From NCBI GenBank assembly GCA_029851415.1, contig CM056744.1, forward strand, positions 63,296,172 to 63,360,171: a stretch of 64,000 nucleotides of DNA, given 5' to 3'. The DNA is from Eretmocerus hayati. Taxonomy: Eukaryota; Arthropoda; Insecta; Hymenoptera; Aphelinidae. Of this stretch, positions 43,213 through 54,989 are shown piece after piece. Made by a program: the position numbers and the translations under genes. The notes beneath the pieces were generated by a model. It saw nothing but the letters and a program-made list of their open reading frames with translations. It did not search any database and was not told the origin of the DNA. Numbering within the stretch: position 1 is the stretch's first letter; each line of letters starts with the position of its first letter.

Positions 43213-45105
43213 ATGATGTCCAGCATTGACGGCAAGAATTCCCCAAGTAAAGCGGGGCCCCGTTCGGATCTTTGGGGGGGGGGGGGCCCAACGATGCAAA
43301 ACGCGCCACCAGTGGCACACTTGGTTGGTGGAATAGCGCGTACAGCTACAAGCGATGGAAATACGCTGCAGGTGGAGGGTGCGGGAGAAAAAAACCTACG
43401 CCATGGAGAAGCTGAGCTCACCCCCAGCAGGAAGAGAAAGGGCCCGAGTGACGGAGCAGAGAAGCGAGTGCTCAAACAATCAAAGCTCACATTTCCGAGC
43501 CAACGAGGGATGAACGCGAAAGTTGCAGCAGAAGCACGAGAGGCGGCAGAGAAGCTGCTGAAGATCAACCCCGCTATCAGGATCCAGATCACGCAACCCA
43601 GCAACGAGGTTGATGACGCCGTCAACTTGAGCTCAGACTCGAGCGAGTCTGACTCCACTATAGGGTCCCAGGGGAACGGAACAATCCTGACTCCTGGAAA
43701 CGGTTTGCTCGAGAGGGGAGTGCACGATGAGGTGCCTGATAGGTATGAGATTGACCACATCCCCTCAACCAGAGATGCGGCACGACAGAGGAGTGGAAAC
43801 GAGGCAGGCGATCTCATGGGGAAATGGGAAGACCTGAAAACGTGCCGGGAAGAGACGGAGGAGAAGACATATCTCCTCCTCGAGCACTTCAACTTGGTTA
43901 TAGGAATAGCCTAGTCTGTTTCCAGCAATCCAGAAGGGACCAAGGGTGACATCGAAGAGCTCAAGAAGATAGGCCACGCGCTCGAAGGCCTACTCGCGAC
44001 AGACAAGGCGAAGCGGGCTGCTTTCGAGACAACGCTCCTCGAAACGGAAAAGACCCTGAAAGCGAGGGGGAATATGCAGCCTCCGGTCACAAGAAAACCG
44101 GCCGCGTCGGGTAGTGGCTTCCAGGGAAGGGGGGCAGGGAAACCGGAATCGCGACCGGGACAACAACGCGGTTCGAAGGCGACGCGATACGGTCCTCCAC
44201 CGGGAGGTCTCGGAACACCGCGCTCGACATCAACGCCCAATCGGCCCGAGCAGAATGGGCCTTGGAAGGAAGTGGTGTCGAAGAAACAAGCGAGAAGGGC
44301 AAAGAAGAGCGGTAGATCGGACGATGCCGCCGGGAAGAAAGCGAAAATGAAGCCGAGAAGGGTGAAGCCCGAAGCCGTCCTCGTTGCGGCCAAACAAGGT
44401 GGGCTAACCTACGCAGACATGCTGCGCAGGATAAAAACGGATGACCTCGATGAAGAAGTGGGCTCTAAGGTCACGGGCATCCGCAAGACCCAAGAAGGCC
44501 AAGTCCTTCTTGAACTCAAGAAGGGCACCGATGTCGCCGCCGTCAAGGCAGCCTTGGCACCAGTCGTCGGGCAAGAAGGAGCTGTCCACTGTCTAGCAAA
44601 CAGCACGACCCTCGAGGTTCTCGGAGTCGACTACGATGTCGACATAATCAAGGTGCGGGATGACCTCGCGAAGGCCCTACCAGAAAACGAGAAGGGTGCC
44701 GTTGTAGTCAAGTCCATCCGGAGTGGCTACCGCGGCACCCAAACCGCTGTTGTCTCGATCGCAACGAGACTGGCCCACCATCTCCTCGACTGGAAGGAGC
44801 CAAAGGTTGGATGGGGCAGAGTCAGGATCCGCGAGAAGGGTAGCATCCCACGGTGCTATAACTGCTTAGAGTACGGGCACAAGGCCTCGGGGTGCAAAAA
44901 AGAGAAGGCAGAGGAACGGAAACCAAAACTCTGCTTCCAATGCGGCGAACCAGGGCACCTTGCTGCGATTTGCAAGGAAAAACCAAAATGCCTAAGCTGC
45001 GCGGCGATCGGGTCCAAATCTGACCACAGATCTGGGGCCAGCAACTGCACTGCGTACCAGAGGGCAAGAACCACATATAGACGCAGGAAGGGAAGAAATG
45101 GCTAG
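43213..45105 (+). pseudogene. R1-clade ORF1 (gag-like, three CCHC), one internal stop
   Basis: A single frame runs to 45105 with one TAG at 43912-43914. The start is uncertain: ATGs at 43132 and 43213 are both in frame. The N-terminal half is basic and low in structure (SRKRKGPSDGAEKR). The centre has KGTDVAAVKAALAP and a typical ORF1 region (TAVVSIATRLAHHLL). The C-terminus holds the zinc knuckles CYNCLEYGHKASGC, CFQCGEPGHLAAIC and the variant CLSCAAIG...C. This order is typical of R1/TRAS/Waldo-type ORF1 proteins that bind element RNA. A 16-base G-run near 43273 is within the frame and could be prone to slippage. Confidence 0.8.
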
Positions 45106-48100
45106 CTTCATCCAAGCCAACCTCAGGAAGAGCGGGGACGCAGACGATCTCCTACACGCTGTAGCCAAAGAAGGAGGGATCGATGTTCTGATTATCTCCG
45201 AACCGCCTCGGAAGCGCGAATTCTCTCGATCCACATTCGATCACTGGAGGACAGCCGTAATCCAGATCATGAATCCTGCGATCCGTGAGACTGGACCAGC
45301 TGTTAGTGGCCGCGGTTTCGCTCGAAAGACCATAGAGGGCACAGCAGTCTACAGCTGCTACTATTCGCCGTCGCTCAAGATGCACGAATTCGAAGACGAG
45401 CTCCATGACCTAGAAGAGGATGTGAGGCAATGGGGGGGCCCAGTTATAATCGCGGGGGATTTCAACTCCAAGGAACCGACTTGGAGCGGGGGGCCGCGTG
45501 ATAGACGGGGGGTAATACTCGCTGATGCCATGGAGGCATTGGGATTAGTGCTCGCGAACGAGACGGGGGTTATCACCTACTACCGACACGACACTCGGTC
45601 CAGGGAGGGAGGTTCGTCTTCGGTCCTCGACCTGACGTTCATGAGCCCGTCGCTCATGGGACGTATGACATCGTGGGAGGTTCTGGACGCGGAAACATTG
45701 AGTGACCATCGACATATTCGGTTTCGGCTTAGGACTGACAGACAGAGACAGACGACACACAGACCGCGACCGACGGGGTGGCAGGTACGCAAGCTGGATG
45801 AGGGGAAATTCTGGGAATCGATAGGAACAGCCGAAGATCTCCCGATGAACATCACCGCGGACGAGGCTGTGGATATGGTGACGTCCACCATCACAAGAGC
45901 TTGTGACGCATCGATGCCTCGCAAGACAACATCATGCTTTTGGAGGAAACCAGAGTACTGGATCACCGACGAGATAAAAGCCCTACGAAGAACGAGCAAT
46001 AAGAAAAGGAGAACCGCGTGGCGATCAAGGAAACTAAAACGACCATCACTGGCGGAAGATGACAGAGCGTACAAAGAAGCAAAGAAGGCTCTCGTTCTAG
46101 CCATCCGGAGGAGCAAAGAGAAGTCCTGGGGTGAACTGTGCGACATGGTTAACGAAGACCCCTGGGGCACGCCATATCGCGTGGTCATGTCGAAGGTCCG
46201 ACCCCGGAAGGGCAACCCAGCACCGACCGATGCAGCAACATTGCGCACCATCGTGGAAGACCTCTTCCGAGCAGGAGAACCCAGAGTTACATTCCCTACG
46301 GAGAGCGAAGACCCCATCCCGCTCTTCACTATGCAAGAGCTACTCATAGCGGCGAAGAGAATGCCGAACGGTAAGGCCCCTGGCCTGGATGGCATCCCTA
46401 ACGAGGCTCTGAAACTGGTCTTCAAATACAAGCCAGATCTACTCCTCGACCTCTTCAACATCTGTCTGAGCGCGGGAACTTTCCCGGACAAGTGGAAACG
46501 GCAGAAGCTGGTCCTGATACCTAAGGGTCAAGGAGGTCAACGCCCTCTCAGCATGCTCGACAATATCGGGAAAATGTACGGGAGGATGGTGCTCAACAGG
46601 GTGGAAAAAGCCTACGAAGAAGGCGGTGGGCTATCACCAATGCAGTTCGGGTTCCGGAAGGGACGGAGCACTGTGCACGCGATCGAGGCGGTCCAAGAAC
46701 GGGTTCAAGCGTCGGTAGGGAACCCATACCAAGGAAGAGGAGGATTCTGTGCCATCATTGCGTTGGACATAAAGAACGCATTCAACTGCGCGAGCTGGGA
46801 GGGAGTCTATCAATCCCAAGCAGGTAAAGTGCCCCCCTATCTACTAGCCGTCACGAGTGACTACCTGCGGAACAGGACCCTCGTGTACGACACCGACGAG
46901 GGATAAGAGATTCGGGTACTGTCCGCCGGAATCGGACAGGGATCGGTCTCCGGGCCGTTCAACTGGAACACCCAGTATGACAGCTTACTGTCTATCGAAC
47001 TGCCAGAAGGAGTGATAATAGTGGCTTTCGCGGACGACGCGGGACTCATAGTATGGGCTGACAACGAGGAACTCTTGGGTAGACGCGCGAACGAAGCGCT
47101 GGCCCGAGTCTACGAGTGGATGATTAGCAGGCTTCTGGAGCTCGCTGTCAAGAAGTGCGAAGCAATCGTGGTCACAAGGCGTAGGAAGTTTGACCTACCC
47201 CGGTTTCATATCAACGGGCAAGAGATTCCACGGAAGACAGAGCTGAAATACCTCGGTGTATGGCTCGATGACAAGTGGTCGTTCAAGAAGCACATCCAGG
47301 GAGCCACCCAGAAGGCGAGCAGGGTCGGTGCGGCGCTCCAGCGGCTTATGCCGAATATCGGAGGACCCAAGGAAAAGAGGCGCGCACTTCTCAACACCGT
47401 CACTACCTCCATCATGCTGTACGGTGCACCCGTGTGGGGGAAGAGAGTAGAGAAGACCATCATCGAGAAGAGAATGGGGCCTGTCCACCGAAGAGCGGCC
47501 CTGAGGAGTATCCGTGTCTACCGCACTGTGTCAGGAGATGCGGCTTACGTATTGGCGAGTACTCCGCCCATCCACTTGCTCGTCGCGGAGCGAGTGAGGA
47601 TCTGGGACCGCCAGAAAGTGATCGGAGCCGAACGAGTACTCACTCCGACGATGAAGGAGATCATCCGCGACAACGAGAAGGAAACCACCCTTGAGCATTG
47701 GCAAACTGAGTGGGATTCGCCATTTGCAAACGGCAGATGGACGCACCGGCTGATCCGTGACGTAGCCAAGTAGGCGGAACGCACCCACGGAGAGATGGAC
47801 TACTGGACGACGCAGGCACTGAGCGATCATGGTTGCTTCGGTTCCTATCTAACCAGATTCAAGAAGAGGACGACCCCAGCATGTCAGTCATGCGGGGACG
47901 AATGGGATGACGCCGAACATGCCCTGTTCAAGTGCAGCAACACCCGGAGAGAGCGCGCCGAGCTGGATGAATGGCTGGGTGCTCAACTAACACCTGAGAA
48001 TCTCGTCCCGTACTTGCTCCGCAACCAGGAGACATGGGATAGACTCACCGGATACATCAAGCTGGTGATGACCCGCAAAGAGGAGAAAGAGAGGGAAGTA

Positions 48101-48130
48101 AGGCGCCTCGAAGCAGGCGAATCACAGTGA
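45098..48130 (+). pseudogene. R1-clade ORF2: APE endonuclease and reverse transcriptase, two internal stops
   Basis: About 1010 codons in one frame, interrupted by TAA at 46904-46906 and TAG at 47771-47773. Endonuclease motifs are QANLRKS (Asn), IISEPPR (Glu), IIAGDFNSKEPTW, SSVLDLTF and LSDHRHI. RT motifs are NGKAPGLDGIPNEAL, LVLIPKGQGGQRPLSML, QFGFRKGRSTVHAI, IIALDIKNAFNCA, GIGQGSVSGPF and the catalytic VAFADDAGLIV. The C-terminus has the zinc-binding CQSCGDEWDDAEHALFKC. Gene order and motifs match R1-clade elements. The stops are single substitutions, so the copy died recently. Confidence 0.88.
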
Positions 48131-48595
48131 CTCTGCCGATTGAAACAGAAGAGGCCCAAATGATTCCAGGAGGAATCTGATGCACTGAAGAGAGAAGAGA
48201 GAAGAAAGAAGAGAGAAGAAAGAAGATGAAGAATGAAGAGATGGAAGAAGATCGAAGAAAGGGAAACAACACCTGCGAGTCGTGAGAAGAGAGACGCTCG
48301 ATCCTGAGCGCGAGACGCCGCCGGCCCTGAAGTAATGCTCACGCGGTGCCGGGGCCGGATTGGTAAGTTGGTGGATCTCTCCCTTGTCCAATGGCCGGCG
48401 CCAACGGAGAAGGAAGAGAGGGTTTACCCGGTTCGGATGGCCGTATCGATGCGGAATCCAGCCCGGAAGCCTTGAGAAGTATCGGCCAGGCGTAATTGTC
48501 CGTCCGGAACCTCCCTGTGGCTACGTCGCAGCGTATTCACCCTACAACCACCTAAAAAAAAAAAAAAAAAAAAAGAGAGAGAGAGAGAGAGAGAG
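48131..48595 (+). other. R1-clade 3' UTR, poly(A) and following (GA)n
   Basis: The UTR is GC-rich with a purine-rich GAAGAGAGAAG segment at about 48185-48265. It ends CAACCACCT followed by 21 A (48554-48574) and then GA repeats (48575-48595), the continuation of the target microsatellite. Confidence 0.75.
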
Positions 48596-49299
48596 TAAAA
48601 AAAAAGAGATGGAGCTTACGGGCGCGAAAATTTCAGAGAGCAATAAATCTAAAAGCTCATCCGCGCACTGACTAGCTTGGTACCGGAACCGCGTGTATGA
48701 AAAGGCTTTCTCTCTCTTGCTCTTACGGCGAGAGACGTGCCTGCTGACTAGTTGAGTACCGGATGCCTGTGCATGGAACAATATGGCCAAAGTGAAGTAG
48801 AATAAAAGCGTATAATATAATAAAAATAACAAGGTGTGGGACACCGGAGCCTCAAAACTTGTCTACTCTCGCGCAGACATGGCCCTGTCTCCACTGGAGA
48901 CCCTCCACTTAGGATCTCTCATCTCTGGGAGGAAATTCTCTAAGTCTCCACTCGCCTTCTTTACGTATTTTGGTTCGAGCCGCGTGCAAGTGTTGGTGAC
49001 AAGCGTGCATGGCTTGGCTTGCCAGTGTTATCTCGCTATCCAGACCACTCTGTCGAAGTGTCAAAAAAACACAGGATCAGTTATCGATGTTAAGAATGTG
49101 CAGTTTCACCGATTCCCTCAAAATTTCAGTCTCGTGAATAGTTAAATTAAAAATACATACCCATTTTGATTGAAATGAATTCATGATTTTAGTCTTCATT
49201 CCAACTGCAATATCATTGCCGCATCGTTCTGGATTTACGTATTTGCCTATAGTTACGCTGAAACTCGCTTGTTCACGCTAGGACTTCTCACCTTTCTCA
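48596..49299. other. Gene-free stretch
   Basis: Two similar segments, CTGACTAGCTTGGTACCGG (48668) and CTGACTAGTTGAGTACCGG (48747), form an imperfect direct repeat about 80 bp apart. A 103-codon frame at 48834-49145 has no recognised domain. Confidence 0.4.
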
Positions 49300-51350
49300 A
49301 AATAAGACCTATACTTGCAACCCGTTTGTACAGTACTATACAGGGAGCATGATTTGGAAGTTCGCGGTCAAGAATATCAAAATGGCGTCGGGTGGAGACA
49401 CATCGAAAACGTGCGCGGTCACACACCTTGTTATTTTTACGCCATGTATCTGAGAATAGGGGGCCCATGGGATTAAACCTTGAAGATATAGATAAGTGAT
49501 CCTGGCACCGAAATTGTCAGCTACTTTCTCATCAAAACAAGATGATTCCCAAAGTTTCGTCAAGATCCGTGTTCCGCAATGTTAGACCACCCCTTGTGAG
49601 TCAGCTTTGAAAAAAACTGAGTCACCTTCCTTTTTGCGAAATTCGCTGTAATTTATTTTTAAACATTGATTATTATGAAAGCACCCAGGTCACCTGCTGA
49701 ACCGGATTCGAAGTTGTAAGACACTGAGTGTCACGTGACCCTCAACACGTTTCAAGGCCATGGCGTAAATATAACAAGGTGTGTGACCGCGACGTATGTC
49801 AACCTGGCCCGCGGCCAAAATGTGACAATTGTTCTTGGTAGAACTCTAACTGTTCTAATTGTATAGAAAATTTCAGAATTTGCCTATTTTGCCTTTTCGA
49901 GAAAATCGACTTTTGAGTCGTCAAAACAGTTCCGTCTTCCAGAGGCCACAACTCTTCGAATATTGAGCCTAGACCAACGTATTTGGGGTCAAATCAAAAC
50001 TCTGAAATTGCCAAAATTATTTTAGGCATCAAACAGACCACACAATGAGCGAAAGAGATGAATTACATGGTCAAAGGTTTCGCGTGTACTGGGTACACCT
50101 ATATATACAGCAAGACGGCGCGCAGAGGGGGCAACTGATCTCGAGCAGACGACAACACTGCTTTTGCGGGCCGGGATCGTCCGGATCGACGTTTGACGGG
50201 ATAACTTGGGGAATATCTGCATTGGGACCTTCTACGAGGCCAGCAGAGCAGATCTAACCACTTGCAGACGTAAAGCGGGTGCTAGAAACCTATGAATGCA
50301 TTGAGATTATCGCGAGACTTGTCTTCCCGCGCTGGCGCCACCCGTCCGTCATCTCACCATATATATAGGTATACTGTGACTACGTGTAACTTATATTCGA
50401 CGATATCATTCTTCGTGATAATTTTACTAGCAATCTAATATTTCAAACAATTTTGGCAAATTCAGAGCTTCAATTTGAGCCTAGATACATTGATCTACGC
50501 TCAATATTCGAAGAGCTGTGGCCTCTGGAAGACGGGCATACTTTGACGACTCGAAAGTCGATTTTCTCGAAAAGGCGGAATAGGCAAATTCTGAAATTTT
50601 CTATACAATTAGAACAGTTAGAGTCCTACCAAAAACAATTGTCACATTTTGGTCGCGGGTCAGGTTGACGTACGTGTGACCGCGCACGTTTTCGCTAGCC
50701 CACCGACCGATGCCATAATGATATTTCGTCGCGGGACCTTTGAATGAACGTAGCACGATGTTTTGCCTCTGGTTTTACGACTATACGGCTTCATTCATTC
50801 ATACGAACGAGTGGAGAATGTTCCGATCAACACATTAGTCACTAATTTGAATTTATCTATGAATGTCAATGTTTAATGGCGCTATTGGAATTTAGAATTC
50901 CCACATATGCTCCACACGTCCTTATACATCGGGTCCAGATGATTTTTAGGTCGAGAAAATCGGTAGAATCACTTTTTCCTTTTATTGCACACTGATCCTG
51001 TTATATTTCTGCATTGATTCTCAACACGACAATATAACATTTCCAAGATATTAGATGCGCGACTTGTGGATAAACATGCAAATTTGAACAACACAACACG
51101 ACAGCTGGTTGTCGGTTACTCACACATGCACTCTATTCAACATCTAGAAATCCAATATGGATGGCATTGGTGGGCCGCCATGTTTGCGCGGTAGCCGATG
51201 CGTTTCAACCGCCCGGGGTCCCACACCTTCTTATCTTTACGCCATGTTCAAAGCGGCTCTAAATTACCAGTGTTCGTCCTACAACTTAAAGTCCGGTTCA
51301 GCAGGTGACCTGGGTACTTTCATAATAATCAATGCTTAAGATAGTACAAG
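49300..51350. repeat. Complex inverted repeat with inner arms 49779-50025 and 50436-50684
   Basis: The inner arms match over about 245 bp (for example TTTCGAGAAAATCGACTTTTG with CAAAAGTCGATTTTCTCG-type mirror, and GGCCACAACTCTTCGAATATT with its inverse). Further out, ACGCCATGTATC, GGCCATGGCGTAA and TTTACGCCATG segments recur in both orientations at 49440, 49768 and 51238; CAGGTGACCTGGG at 51302 mirrors 49688. It looks like a broken or nested foldback element. No gene is seen. Confidence 0.6.
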
Positions 51351-52198
51351 CGGTACTGGATGAGTCAAGTGCGGAATATACCCGCGCCTAACTCCCTTCC
51401 GCCCGCGATATAGGTATAGTGAATGCACGCAGCAGACGACAACATAACCCCGGAACGGCCAAAACAGGCTACATTTGTCTTTAGATCTCTCTTCACAGGC
51501 ACTGAATCATCAATCTGATTGTTGCTAAGTGATTATTGTGCATTCTTCATTCTGTGTATACATTTTTATGAAAATCTGAACTCCAGATATCACTATACTC
51601 GTCATCTTCCATAAGACTCCGTGTTAAACGGCTTTTACAAAAACGCTCAGAACTTTGTTCCCCAGTACTTGAGGCTTCTGAAATTTCAACTGGAGCACTT
51701 TGAGACCCTAATCTACAACTGAACCGACTTTCGTAATTTTCTGAACGTCAATTCTAGTACCGCTAGTACTACCTTAAAAATGAACTACAGCGAATTTTGT
51801 AAAAAGGGAGGTGACTCAGTTCTTTTCAAAGCTGACTCAGTTTCTTCAAATTATTTGCAACGGGATGCAGTTGATTTCTGACGCATACGAGACCACTTGC
51901 ATTCCTAATATTTGGAAATTTTTAATAATTAATGCAAAATCACAAATGGAATTAGGAGACTCAGTTTGTGTTAAGTAAAAAACTACAAGAAAAGTCACGG
52001 TTGCGGCTGAACATGTGGCGGGGCACCCGTGGTGTTACGACCGGTGTCGATTGTAGTGTCGATTAGATGGCCGCGTTGGCCAAATTTTGTGGGCTCTGGA
52101 GACTCCACAGTAATTGAATCAGTCACTTGTGACTTGTGATTTGGGTGTAGGATGAGGTAATGTACATCATAGTTTTAGTAAAACTATCTTTTCAAATA
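51351..52198. repeat. Dispersed repeat, copy 2 (51835-52035), with unannotated flanks
   Basis: Segment 51835-52035 is an inverted relative of 41480-41720 (CAACGGGATGCAGTTGATTTC against GAAATCAACTGCACCCCG). The AACTGAGTCACCTTCC segment near 49610 is mirrored near 51825. The rest is non-coding. Confidence 0.5.
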
Positions 52199-53037
52199 TG
52201 AGGTCAGTGTACCCAACTTGCCCCCATTAAGCCATTTTCTTAATAATTCTGGCTAATCTCAATATTTTCCAACGTACTTTAACTCATTTTGAAGCTTGTC
52301 TCAAGACCTTTAAAATGAGCTAAGATACGTCCAATTTGGATGAACTGGAGCCGAACTGTTTGAATTCTCCCGTAGGTGATTTTTGAGAGCTTACAAAAGT
52401 GTGTACCCAACTTGCCCCCATCATTTAAAACAATGTAAATCGGCGATGAAGTGAATAAAATCGCTTTGATCCGTTTTGATCACCGTGCAGCGACATTTGT
52501 AGCTTTGAGTTGGCCCAAGACATCGTTTCCGACCTATTTTGACGTGATAAACACGTTCTGAGTGGTAAAAAAAGCCATACTGCACGTCTTTTCGAGATAA
52601 CCATATGGGGGCATGTTGGGTACACTCCGATGTCGGCATTCTTGATTCTCAAACCATCTTCGTGTTTTGTACATAAAATCGCTCCAAATCAGAGTTCTGC
52701 AACCCTGAAGAGCGGATTCTTTAGGTCTTGAGACAAGGAATCGAATGCGCTAAGGTACGTCAAGATTGGTCGAATAAAAATAAAGTGGCACCGGTTTTAG
52801 TGAACGCGATTTCCTCCTCGATGTCTTAGCCGTGCAAACAAGAAAAACGGATAACTCACTTTATATTTTCTGGAGAACGCAGAAATGATCCGGGGTCGAA
52901 GAAAACTACGTATTTTCTCATATTTTAACATAACAAACGTAAAAAAGAATTGCGGGAAGGTCAACGAGCGCCCATTTCTGAGATCGGCATATGGGGGCAA
53001 GTTGGGTACAGAGGCAAGTTAGGTACACTTACCTTAT
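52199..53037. mobile_element. MITE-like element with GTACCCAACTTGCCCCCAT ends
   Basis: The left end reads GTGTACCCAACTTGCCCCC and the right end is the complement, CAAGTTAGGTACAC. The same 20-mer recurs inside at 52403 and inverted at 52606 and 52983. The interior has no transposase, only short frames. I infer a non-autonomous DNA transposon, or two nested copies, because the end motif appears four to five times. Confidence 0.65.
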
Positions 53038-54198
53038 ATGGGCCATTTCGGAGCATTTTAACGAATGCCTGCACCCGAGGGGTCTGGAAAAAATCCATAA
53101 AATTTTTTCTCCGTTAGTCTTACATTAATATAGTACAAAGAAACTTTTTTGGATTCTTTTCTGAGGCCTCCGTGGGTCCTGGGGCCCATGAAAGGTCCTT
53201 TTTAGGCCTTTCTTTAGCCTATATCTAGAATTCATAACTCCGACTAGAATCAACATTTTTGGACGTAGCTGGGCGCATTTTCTTCCTTAAAACTAGTACT
53301 TTTGAGGAAAAAATTGTCCATGGTCGACACTTGAGCCTAGCAACTTCTAGGAGCTATTGGCTGAGAGCAAATTTTAGCGATTTTTGGACCTGCTCCAAAG
53401 TGATGTAGCTTCCACTAGACATGTGATAATTTTTTACAAGTGGTCATTTTGGAGGTCCTGGAAAAACCTACAATTTGAGCACTGGTAAAAGTCGATTACT
53501 GTACTTTCTCCAGGAGTTACAGTCATTACAAGCTGAGCAAATTCGTAACAATGCCAAACTTCGAGCTGAATTAAAAAAAAATCGTTTTTTTTCCTTCGAC
53601 CCGAAACCTGTGCAACTATGTTCTTCGATACAAATACTACCGATAAGTACGATAATCGGGGTGGGATATTGAATTGCCGATTTCATTCAGCCAATTTAAA
53701 ACACCCTTTTTTGACTTTTTGCTCGAAATTACATCAAAGGTATGGCTCGCATATATGCTTCCATCTAAACTAATGTGCACCAATCTGTGTGGGATTACTC
53801 TCCAATGTAGCCCCAAATATGTGTGAAAACTTCCGCACGGAGAAACCGAAACGTACTCGCGGAGACGTCAAACGCGACCGCGTTGGGTCTGCTCGCTTGT
53901 TTGGTTGCACGCCCGAGATCGGGGCGCGCCCTACGTCCCAGCGATGCGCGCAGCGCGAGCAGAGCGCGAGAGGTGTGACGAAAGCTGCGCGGGTCTGGCA
54001 ATGTTCATGAGCTTGAAGAATCGGTGATATGTTTTATTGAATAATAATATCGGGTGGATACATTGATTCACAGACAACGTGTATAGCTTCCTTTGATCAT
54101 TTATTCAGAGTTCTGGTAATAACTAATCACAAATCCTTGATCTCGGATCCCCTATGGGGGCCGGCAGCTGAAATATAATATTTGTTTGTATTAACGGG
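53038..54198. other. Gene-free stretch
   Basis: No family is recognised. A GC-richer patch at about 53840-54000 gives overlapping frames on both strands without domains. Confidence 0.4.
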
Positions 54199-54273
54199 AA
54201 GGTCTATACGGTCGAGTGGTAGAATATTCACCCCGCACGCGGGGGGTTGCGGGCTCAAGCCTGCGATCAACCA
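54199..54273 (+). tRNA. tRNA-Gly-like sequence, degenerate (pseudogene or SINE head)
   Basis: GAGTGGTAGAAT and CACGCGGG match the D-arm and anticodon-arm sequence of tRNA-Gly, and GGGCTCAAGCC sits where the B box and T-loop should be. The anticodon loop lacks the invariant T and the acceptor stem does not pair well, although the sequence ends in CCA-like ACCA. A functional tRNA is unlikely. Confidence 0.4.
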
Positions 54274-54989
54274 AAATGTTTCCTCCGTAATTACTATTCT
54301 GAAACTGTCTTATAATCAATTTTCAATCTCGATTCTCCATCCATGATTTTTGACTATTGAAACCATTCAAAATCTCATAAGATCAAACGTACGAGAATAA
54401 TCTCCGATTTTCATATTTTCTTGATTTGTCTTCCATAATACATTATTTTGTTCCTTGAAATTCAGAATGATGGTAAGCCACATAATAATAGATATGATAA
54501 ATTGACGGGTGGCGAAAAATGGCCGACATGGCATACAGACGTATATCACAATCAGAGAAGTAGAGTTAGCTAAAGTGAAGGTATAAAAATAAAGTAAAAC
54601 AAAAGGAAAGTGAATAAAAGGAAGGCTAAGAGTGAAGAGCAAAGTGTGTAATAAAAAGCAAGGGAAGTAACAAGAAACAGTGAAGGAAAGTTCGACAACC
54701 ACAGCCCGCCAGAAAGTGAGGTTAAGGGAGCGCGTGGTAGCTGCAGAAGGCAAGACACTAGGTGACGTTCAGCACAGAAACAAGCCCCACAAGCAGCCCA
54801 AAAGACACAAGGAGAAGAGTTGCATCCCTAGGATCAAATAATAAATACATAGTAAGTTATATACGAGTGAAAACAAGTGGCAGAAGGAAAGAGGAGGAGA
54901 GATCACCTGAAAACAAGATTGAAACGGTAGTAAAGAGGAAATTCATAGGAAAGGCCAAGAACGAGAGAAATATGAAGGAGATGAAGGAG
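54274..54989. other. Gene-free purine-rich stretch
   Basis: A/G-rich sequence on the plus strand in the later part (54600-54990). It may belong to the 5' part of the decayed LINE that follows, but no motif is readable. Confidence 0.4.

Larger units (their letters stand above)
42959..48574 (+). mobile_element. R1-clade LINE, full length, inserted in a (GA)n microsatellite
   Basis: The 5.6-kb unit has a 5' UTR, ORF1 with three zinc knuckles, ORF2 with APE-type endonuclease and RT, a 3' UTR and a 21-bp poly(A). ORF1 and ORF2 overlap by 8 nt (ATGGCTAG), an arrangement common in R1-clade elements. It is flanked by GA repeats on both sides, which suggests target-specific insertion into a microsatellite. 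Three in-frame stops inactivate this copy, but no frameshift is evident. Confidence 0.88.

Noticed and set aside
42864..43892. Minus-strand frames with long Leu-Ser repeats and downstream 264-codon frame
   Set aside because: The repeat is the (GA)n tract, and the longer frame is antisense to LINE ORF1 with no recognised domain.
53795..54010. Overlapping 68-73 codon frames in the GC-rich patch
   Set aside because: Frames on both strands over the same bases without domain or splice context.
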